The notes beneath the pieces were generated by a model, which saw only the letters and a program-made list of their open reading frames with translations, had not been told where the DNA came from and ran no database searches. The translations under genes were made by a program, and so were the position numbers. A DNA stretch of 61,136 nt from positions 1-61,136 of the forward strand of contig PKWL01000105.1 in assembly GCA_003133225.1 (NCBI GenBank), read 5' to 3'. Positions 56,043 to 61,136 of the stretch are shown piece by piece. Source of the stretch: Janthinobacterium sp. GTDB lineage: Bacteria; Pseudomonadota; Gammaproteobacteria; Burkholderiales; Burkholderiaceae_D. Every line of letters begins with the position of its first letter. Within the stretch, counting starts at the first letter, position 1.

Positions 56043-56504
56043 TTATTTTCTTGGGCGTAATTTAGCCTTGCCAAATATTACGTTCCGATTCTTTTTTTTG
56101 GCCATTTCGTCGATTAATTTGTTTACCACGTACCCGCCTGTAATGCCAAAAGCCATGTGCGTGGCCACTTTGCCTACAGCCCGCGCCGCGGACACTTGTT
56201 CGCGGCCCTTCACGTATGGATGGGTTGGATTTTCTTCGGCACGCTTTGGACGTGCAACTTGTTGTTCTTCTTTTACATCCGATTTATTGAGCTCTCGGGG
56301 TCTTTGAGCGGCCTCCGGCGAGGCTGACGGCGAAATGGTTTGGGATTGTGCGGACGGTACTGGCGTATGCGCTTGCGCTTGGTTGCCGACACTATGCCAG
56401 CGGACAGCAGCCATTTTTGGCTTTGCGTCAAGAGTCCCCGCCAGACTCGCCGCCCGTACTTTTGTTGCAGCTTTCGTCGTATCGTCTGATTTTGAGATGG
56501 CCAT
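56043..56504 (-). CDS. hypothetical protein of the conjugative module
   Basis: 153 residues; not recognised. The first 90 residues are rich in Ala, Ser, Pro, Gln and Lys and look disordered (AKPKMAAVRWHSVGNQ, then SASPEAAQRPRELN). The last 60 (HPYVKGREQVSAARAVGKVA, THMAFGITGGYVVNKLIDEM) look folded, with a glycine-containing hydrophobic segment, and end in a very basic tail (NRNVIFGKAKLRPRK). It is on the same strand as the relaxase and coupling-protein genes and downstream of the VirB11-like relic. The start codon lacks a clear ribosome site. A plasmid-borne accessory gene is the best guess. Confidence 0.5.
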   Translation of the reverse strand: MAISKSDDTTKAATKVRAASLAGTLDAKPKMAAVRWHSVGNQAQAHTPVPSAQSQTISPSASPEAAQRPRELNKSDVKEEQQVARPKRAEENPTHPYVKGREQVSAARAVGKVATHMAFGITGGYVVNKLIDEMAKKKNRNVIFGKAKLRPRK

Positions 56505-56737
56505 GGCCGTTGCCTGTGGTTGTGAGGTTTTGTTTTGCTTCTCTGTTTTGGAGAGATCTGACCTATGATGCTGTCACCCATTTCGAAAACGGTAAATCAT
56601 GTCAGGCGACGGCATGTACGCGCGGCGCCGGGATTAAGGCACAAGTCATAGCCCGCCACCATCGGCAACGTCATCAACGCCGGAATGAATCTCTTGCATG
56701 GCAGGGTCCGGGTGCGTCCGTAGCCCGTTTTGACGGG

Positions 56738-57000
56738 TTAGCCCAGCAGTGACAACCGGTGCATGGGATCGTAATATATCGATGGCACATGTCGGCCAAT
56801 GTGCCTGTCGAACTTCAGTTGCACGATGACATTGACGGTCATGAACAGCATGTTCAGGATGGTCGCCAACTCGATGCCGTGCCCGGTCGGCGACGATTTG
56901 ATCAGCAAGGCCAGCCTGAAATAGGCGTCGCGCGGAGAATTGGCGTGCGTCGTCGTCAATCCGCCAGGGTGCCCCGAGCCGCTGTCCACTCGCCCCGCAA
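56738..57000 (-). pseudogene. VirB11/TrbB-like secretion ATPase, C-terminal relic
   Basis: Reading through the end of the relaxase gene in another frame gives GSGHPGGLTTTHANSPRDAY, FRLALLIKSSPTGHGIE, VNVIVQLKFDRHIGRHVPSI and YYDPMHRLSLLG before the TGA at 56738. The G-H-P-G-x-x-T-T-x-H-A-N-S block is the conserved His-box end of VirB11-type ATPases of type IV secretion, and the rest matches their C-terminus. Only the last 85 or so of about 340 residues remain and there is no start. It is joined to the relaxase gene at about 56985-57000. Confidence 0.7.
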
Positions 57001-57831
57001 CTGCGCGCGGTCGGCATCCGTTTTTTTCGGGCGCGTGCCGCTGGTGATTTTTTGCTTGAGCTTGCTGCTCGCATGGGCGCGGTCGAGCCCCCTTGCCGCC
57101 AGCACCGATTCGATTTTTTGGGAACGCTTGCTGAACATGTTAATCGCCTGGTCCGAGACGCCGGCCAATTCAAACCCGTCCCGGGTGGAGCGGATCTCAT
57201 AGCCCATTTTCACCAGGCGTTGCGCCAGCTCGGAGCGGTAAAACGCGCCGATCAGCTTCACGCTTTTGAGCATCTCGTCGTTGGTCAGAGCGACCCATTG
57301 CAAGTCGTCCCTCTGCGTCATGTTCATGACGACCGCGTGCGTATGCAACTGCGGATCTTGCGCGCGTGACAAGTCATGGCGAAATGCCGCCACCACCAGA
57401 TTATGCGTGTTTTGCCGGTAGCTCACGCCATTCACTTTTTTACGGGCGATCGCTTTGCCCTCTAGCATCACGATGGCGGCGCGCACGGCTTCATCATGGG
57501 CATGGAGCATGTGGGCGTCGCCATTGACCAGGGCCGCGATGCTCACGCTCTTGGGCGCGCTGAACGTGAAATCAATGCCAAGCCGGGGCGCCGATTCCTT
57601 GCCGTCGCCCTGCCTATGCGTCATCCGTTTGCGGATTTGCTCGCCGCTTGGCAGACGGCCGTCCAACAAGTTCTTGAAAGCGGCGCGCTCAACGCCGCCT
57701 GCCAGCCCCAGTGCTTCTGCGCCCCGGCCCTCCCACTGGCCGTTGGGGCCGTCCTTGGCGTAATTGTCGTCCTCGCTCTCATAGTAACTGGCCACGCCGC
57801 CAGACGACGAGATGAATTTAAACGACAGCAT
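56956..57831 (-). CDS. trwC: MobF-type conjugative relaxase, truncated after the catalytic domain
   Basis: 291 residues against about 970 in TrwC of R388. It begins MLSFKFISSSGGVASYYESE with the catalytic tyrosine pair, and has the three-His metal site in AFRHDLSRAQDPQLHTHAVV (near 155). GIDFTFSAPKSVSIAALVNG is the conserved relaxase core. The homology ends at LRGEW, after which the frame enters sequence of the VirB11-like relic and stops. The helicase half is therefore lost: the protein could still nick oriT but not unwind DNA. The ATG at 57831 overlaps the end of the coupling-protein gene by 14 bases; an ATG four codons earlier is possible. Confidence 0.85.
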   Translation of the reverse strand: MLSFKFISSSGGVASYYESEDDNYAKDGPNGQWEGRGAEALGLAGGVERAAFKNLLDGRLPSGEQIRKRMTHRQGDGKESAPRLGIDFTFSAPKSVSIAALVNGDAHMLHAHDEAVRAAIVMLEGKAIARKKVNGVSYRQNTHNLVVAAFRHDLSRAQDPQLHTHAVVMNMTQRDDLQWVALTNDEMLKSVKLIGAFYRSELAQRLVKMGYEIRSTRDGFELAGVSDQAINMFSKRSQKIESVLAARGLDRAHASSKLKQKITSGTRPKKTDADRAQLRGEWTAARGTLAD

Positions 57832-59446
57832 CGCCGCCGCCAAATAGGCGTGTGCCGGCGCGCTGCTCGTCGATTGCGGTGGTCCATTTTCCCTTGACCA
57901 GAATCAAGGGTTCCACCACTTGCAAACGGCTCTGGTAACGGATGCGCACTTTGGCGAGCGGAATGTCGCCGGAAAATTTCAGGTAGCCCGTCAGGTCGGG
58001 CAAGGTGTGTATCTCGGAAGGCAACACGAGCCGCTCACGCACGGATTCCGGCGCGATATTGCCGCGGCTACCGTTGCCTAGGCCGCCGATGGAAACGCTC
58101 TTTTTGTTTCTGATGACTTCGTGCTCTCCCAATCCTTTGGATATTTCCTCCGCCGTATACGTGTCCATTTCGCTGATGCCGAGGCTCAGCGTGTTGCGAA
58201 AACTGTTTTTGAGCGTCGTGGCGTCGTTTTTGCCGTAGGTCTGGTCCATCTGCGCGTACGACTGAATGCCGGGCAAAATCCGGAAGCCGTGCTTGCGCCC
58301 TTTCGTCGCAGCCGCGCCCATGTAGTTCAGCTTTTCCAGCGAATCGAGTTCGTCGACGATCAGATGCATGATGGGCCGATCATTGATTTCCGTCGACAGC
58401 GAAGCGGCGCATATGACATCCACCCAGCATGAAATGAGAGGTTTGAGCGATTGCAGCATGTCCTCGCGCCACGTCACCCATAGGTTGCCCTCGCCATTCT
58501 CCAGCCAATCGCGGATGGAGAACGGGGCTTCGCCCGGCGCATTTTCCGACAGAAATTTATGCGGCGTGATGTATTGCGTCAGCACGGCGCGCACCGATCC
58601 CAGCGTTTCGTTGGCGCCATGGAACATGCCGGCCGCCGACGTATCGGACAGCATTTGTTGCAAATCGTCATTGCTGGCAACCGTCAACCAGTGCACCAAG
58701 AGCAACGTCGTTCCCATGCCGCTTCTGGCCAGTTTGAGCATGACTTCGGCAACGATGGTGCGCGCCATCGCATTCCAGCTTTCTTGCTCGGTCGATGGCG
58801 CGCGCGGAATGATAGACACGGCAAACTGCGTCACATCGTAGGCGGTGACGATTTCATTGAAGATCGACCACGCTTTTCCCCGTTGGTCGAACGGATTGAG
58901 GATAATGTCGCCTGTTGTCCAAAAACTTTGCATGAAGCCGCCATTCGGATCAATGCAGATGATGCGGTCGCCACGCGCTTTTGCACTCCCGATATATTCC
59001 GCGATCGCCTGCGACTTGCCCGATCCGGTAGAACCGGTCACCGACAAATGTTCTCTTTCTGTTTTGAGCGGGATTGGAATGTCGGCGATCGTCAACTGCC
59101 GTGCGCCATTTTTCGTCATATCCTTGAGTTCAGCCGAACTGACCATATTCGGCCCGCGTAACTTGAACTGGTAATTCGCGCCACCGAATCCCGTTCGCAT
59201 GTAATCATTGACCACGATCAGGATCGCAAAGCCGGAAATACACGCTATGCTAGGCAATACCCATAGGCGCGGTTCATGCGGCGTCGCCAAGAGGGCGTAC
59301 CAATAGGCCGCTGCCATGCGCTTGGCGGGAATAGTGTAAATGAGCGCAACGCTCCATGCCCAGGCCGCGACAACCATGCTTATCATCAGCAAAAACAAAT
59401 AGCCTTTGGCCCTGTCGTCATAACGTCCCCCGCCTGCACTCATCAT
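57818..59446 (-). CDS. trwB: type IV coupling protein, TrwB/TraD family
   Basis: 542 residues, close to TrwB of R388 (507). Two N-terminal membrane helices (FLLMISMVVAAWAWSVALIY and LWVLPSIACISGFAILIVVN) anchor the ATPase, whose Walker A is LSVTGSTGSGKSQAIAEY (near 134) and Walker B LIVDELDSLEKL (near 363). GIQSYAQMDQTYGKNDATTL and LGLGISEMDTYTAEEISKGLG-like blocks complete the family pattern (here SLGISEMDTYTAEEISKGLG). It hands the relaxase-DNA complex to the type IV secretion channel. It overlaps the trwA stop by ATGA. Apparently intact. Confidence 0.9.
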   Translation of the reverse strand: MMSAGGGRYDDRAKGYLFLLMISMVVAAWAWSVALIYTIPAKRMAAAYWYALLATPHEPRLWVLPSIACISGFAILIVVNDYMRTGFGGANYQFKLRGPNMVSSAELKDMTKNGARQLTIADIPIPLKTEREHLSVTGSTGSGKSQAIAEYIGSAKARGDRIICIDPNGGFMQSFWTTGDIILNPFDQRGKAWSIFNEIVTAYDVTQFAVSIIPRAPSTEQESWNAMARTIVAEVMLKLARSGMGTTLLLVHWLTVASNDDLQQMLSDTSAAGMFHGANETLGSVRAVLTQYITPHKFLSENAPGEAPFSIRDWLENGEGNLWVTWREDMLQSLKPLISCWVDVICAASLSTEINDRPIMHLIVDELDSLEKLNYMGAAATKGRKHGFRILPGIQSYAQMDQTYGKNDATTLKNSFRNTLSLGISEMDTYTAEEISKGLGEHEVIRNKKSVSIGGLGNGSRGNIAPESVRERLVLPSEIHTLPDLTGYLKFSGDIPLAKVRIRYQSRLQVVEPLILVKGKWTTAIDEQRAGTRLFGGGDAVV

Positions 59447-59805
59447 TTGCCCTTTTTTAAAAAGAGCTCGATGGCGCCGACGTCGATATATTGATCCACC
59501 GTCGCTTGGACGGCGGGCGTGACCGATGGATACAGCAGCATGAATAACGCCGCCAACATCGTGGTGTCCACCGTGTCGGTGCGTATACCGATCATCTGCT
59601 CGAGCAGCCTCTGGTTGCGCATCGTCGCATCGGCGAGTAGGTCAAGCTGATGTTTCATTCCACCCAGCAACTCCTCGCCGCCCCCATCATTCTCAAAATA
59701 AACTCTCCTGATGTGGCCGCTCCGATTCGTTTCACCGCTCGCTTTCATTCTTCGCAGTATTATTTCTTCTTCGTCCTTACTCACTTTAATCGTCAAGGCG
59801 TACAT
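59443..59805 (-). CDS. trwA: TrwA-like ribbon-helix-helix oriT-binding accessory protein
   Basis: 120 residues, against 121 in R388 TrwA. The N-terminal ribbon-helix-helix is YALTIKVSKDEEEIILRRMK then SGETNRSGHIRRVYF, and the C-terminal half (MKHQLDLLADATMRNQRLLE) is a helical oligomerisation region. TrwA binds oriT, represses its operon and stimulates relaxase and coupling protein. The ATG has AAAGG 7 nt upstream and lies directly beside the oriT region; the stop overlaps the TrwB start. Position, size and fold support the assignment; sequence identity is moderate. Confidence 0.75.
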   Translation of the reverse strand: MYALTIKVSKDEEEIILRRMKASGETNRSGHIRRVYFENDGGGEELLGGMKHQLDLLADATMRNQRLLEQMIGIRTDTVDTTMLAALFMLLYPSVTPAVQATVDQYIDVGAIELFLKKGK

Positions 59806-59854
59806 GTATTACCTTTTAAAGAATTAAAACGAATGGCGCCAATCACATACCAGC

Positions 59855-59885
59855 TCCGGTATTACAATCATCGTTCCGGTATTAC
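59855..59885 (+). repeat. 20-bp-spaced direct repeats beside oriT
   Basis: TCCGGTATTAC occurs at 59855-59865 and again at 59875-59885, about two helical turns apart, between the TrwA-like gene and the nic sequence. In R388 the TrwA binding sites occupy this place. The second copy also forms TTCCGGTATTACCGG with its surroundings, a near palindrome. Confidence 0.6.
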
Positions 59886-59928
59886 CGGCGCTCCTTGAGT
59901 TAGCGCATGTTTCAAGGCATGTTGTAAT

Positions 59929-59945
59929 GTGCGTATGGTGTATGG
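59929..59945 (+). other. oriT nic site, R388-like
   Basis: GTGCGTATGGTGTATGG matches the R388 nic region GTGCGTATTGTCT/ATAG at 14 of 17 bases. By analogy the relaxase would cut after 59941. The 3' side of the cut strand leads toward the stb genes and the trw genes would enter last, exactly the R388 polarity. The inverted repeat before nic in R388 is only weakly kept here (GCGCAT upstream of ATGTGCG). Confidence 0.7.
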
Positions 59946-60097
59946 TCAATTACGACGGGAAAATATTGGGTTATGCCTGCATTATTGATTCAATTCAATT
60001 TTCCAGGTGGGTCAAAGAGCGTATCAAATCACGGTTTGGCGATTTTTTGTCGAATTTTCTATGCCTGATGGAAATTAATCCTGTCATTCACAAATAA

Positions 60098-60229
60098 CAT
60101 ACAAATAGCATACAAAAAAAAAGCAGATTGATTGACATTTCACAGAAAAATACAATGGCAATACAAAAGTGCGACAAAAACCCATAAATTCCGTTGACTT
60201 TTTGAGCATCCCATACAAATCATACGAAA
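60098..60229 (+). repeat. CATACAAA repeats upstream of stbA-like gene
   Basis: CATACAAA occurs at 60098-60105, 60109-60116 and 60212-60219, with a variant CATACGAAA at 60221-60229 and related AATACAA steps between. TTGACA (60132) and TTGACT (60194) are possible -35 elements. In R388 the StbA protein binds short repeats (stbDRs) in front of its own operon; these repeats hold the same place. Confidence 0.5.
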
Positions 60230-60253
60230 TGTAAAAATATCGTTATCAAGGCA

Positions 60254-60670
60254 ATGAAAACTCCCGATCCTTCCATGCTGGCAACTGCAATTGAACAATA
60301 CCAACCGACGAAAAAAATGTCGTTGATCCGTGGGTTAATGCCGAACATTAATAACGCAAAACAACGCGGATTGAGCAAAAAGGAAATATGGGAAAGCCTC
60401 TATGGCGCGGGTCTCGATATAAGTTACAGCACATTCCTGACCTATCTGTCTCGAATCGAAAATCAGAATCGTGCACCGGCGGAAACGCCGGGCACCTTGG
60501 CCGACCCTACTTTTTGCACTCCAAAAACGCCAAATCTCGATACAGGAGGTCGGGTGCACAGAACGCGCACGGTATATGAAGTGATCGAAGATGCCAGGCG
60601 CAGCACGGAGAGAAAAGATTATTCGAAAATCATGCGCGAGCACATCAAAGCAAGTGCTAAAAAGGGTTGA
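60254..60670 (+). CDS. StbA-like DNA-binding protein
   Basis: 138 residues. The N-terminal half contains a compact helix-turn-helix: SLIRGLMPNINNAKQRGLSK, then KEIWESLYGAGLDISYSTFL and TYLSRIENQNR, the pattern (IxxxRxxGhSWxxIxxxL...hS.sTh..YLsR) seen in small plasmid transfer/stability proteins. The C-terminal half is Pro/Thr-rich and probably unstructured, ending in a basic tail. It stands in the position of stbA in R388, divergent from trwA across oriT and 2 nt before the stbB-like gene. A short AAGG lies close to the ATG. Role in plasmid stability and autoregulation is inferred from position. Confidence 0.6.
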   Translation: MKTPDPSMLATAIEQYQPTKKMSLIRGLMPNINNAKQRGLSKKEIWESLYGAGLDISYSTFLTYLSRIENQNRAPAETPGTLADPTFCTPKTPNLDTGGRVHRTRTVYEVIEDARRSTERKDYSKIMREHIKASAKKG

Positions 60671-60672
60671 AC

Positions 60673-61136
60673 ATGTCTTATAAACCGATGAAAATTTGCG
60701 TTCTGAATCTTTCCGGCAACGTCGGCAAAACGACGTTGACGGCGCACTTGCTTGGGGCTTTCCGTCCGCAGGCGAAAATCCTTTCCGTGGAATCCATCAA
60801 CAATGGCGAATCCACCAACATCGACAGCTTGAACGTGGAGGAATTGGATGCCAGCCGATTCCGCGATATTTACCGCGAGCTGATGATGGCCGATGATCTG
60901 ATTGTCGATGTCGGCGCCTCCAACGTCGCCACATTCATGGATGAACTTTTCAAATATCGCTCGGCCATCGGTGAATTCGACCTGATCGTAGTGCCGACCG
61001 TGCCGGCCGATAAACAGCAAAAAGACACGATCACGACAATTGAATCACTGCATGAGCTGGGATTCGCCGGCGCCAAGGTGCGCGTCGTTTTCAATCAACA
61101 TCAAGGGGGAGAAACCCTAGGAGTCTGTCGGAGTCA
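60673..61136 (+). CDS. stbB: StbB-like ParA-family ATPase, 3' end beyond window
   Basis: At least 154 codons; the gene runs off the right edge. It begins MSYKPMKICVLNLSGNVGKT with a deviant Walker A (NLSGNVGKTTL), has a switch-type block ADDLIVDVGASNVATFMDEL and FDLIVVPTVPADKQQKDTIT, which together are typical of StbB/ParA-like P-loop ATPases on IncW and IncN-type plasmids. StbB acts in conjugation and plasmid positioning with StbA. The final residues after VRVVFNQHQGGE (TLGVCRS) do not look like the family, so an insertion or the contig end may interrupt it near 61100. Confidence 0.75.
   Translation, partial: MSYKPMKICVLNLSGNVGKTTLTAHLLGAFRPQAKILSVESINNGESTNIDSLNVEELDASRFRDIYRELMMADDLIVDVGASNVATFMDELFKYRSAIGEFDLIVVPTVPADKQQKDTITTIESLHELGFAGAKVRVVFNQHQGGETLGVCRS

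Overview
The window looks like a chromosomal contig from a Gram-negative, GC-rich betaproteobacterium, most likely an Oxalobacteraceae-like member of the Burkholderiales. This is inferred from the protein families (NodT-type efflux outer-membrane lipoproteins, an AcrB-type RND pump, a PEP-CTERM protein, a DUF1302 barrel, porin remnants), not from a marker gene; no rRNA or tRNA gene was recognised. Both ends cut through genes: a DUF1302 gene on the left and a partition-type ATPase gene on the right.

Region 1 (1-11.4 kb) is a decaying aromatic-catabolism island. A minus-strand operon carries a remnant of an RND/MMPL-type exporter, a two-domain extradiol (VOC) dioxygenase, a fumarylacetoacetate-hydrolase-family enzyme, an MhpA-like FAD monooxygenase and a DUF1302 protein. 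It reads as hydroxylation, meta ring cleavage and processing of the cleavage product. A TetR regulator lies divergently. An amidohydrolase sits between 25-bp inverted repeats, together with a SnoaL-like pseudogene and a broken transposase. Porin, SDR and HEPN-like pseudogenes fill the rest.

Region 2 (11.4-29.5 kb) is a drug and stress block: an adaptor-RND-outer membrane operon with a TetR gene, then a MaoC/outer-membrane-factor operon divergent from an EmrAB-type pump, an SDR relic, a CzcE-like protein and an HxlR regulator. The promoter of the EmrAB operon and the upstream region of the HxlR gene share an ATAG-N3-CTAT motif. DUF899 and MDR oxidoreductase genes follow.

Region 3 (29.5-38.5 kb) is a two-gene signalling operon: a 2219-residue hybrid histidine kinase with twelve 92-residue HAMP-type repeats, GAF, kinase core and three receiver domains, preceded by a REC-PAS-GGDEF-EAL protein.

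Region 4 (38.7-50.6 kb) holds metabolic and envelope genes (PLP-dependent decarboxylase, acetyltransferase, PEP-CTERM protein with a sigma-54 promoter, DUF1566 lipoprotein, KTSC protein, GST, CAP-like and PsiF-like proteins) separated by relic-rich gaps, including an IS21 istB remnant.

Region 5 (50.8-55.4 kb) is a four-gene pyruvate:ferredoxin oxidoreductase operon (gamma, alpha, beta, and a GltD-like flavoprotein fused to a 2[4Fe-4S] ferredoxin) with a perfect FNR box and a 13-bp-arm palindrome upstream, suggesting use under low oxygen.

Region 6 (56.0-61.1 kb) is part of an R388/IncW-like conjugation module: a relaxase truncated after its catalytic domain and joined to the tail of a VirB11-like ATPase gene, a TrwB-like coupling protein, a TrwA-like protein, an oriT with an R388-like nic sequence, and divergent stbA-like and stbB-like genes.
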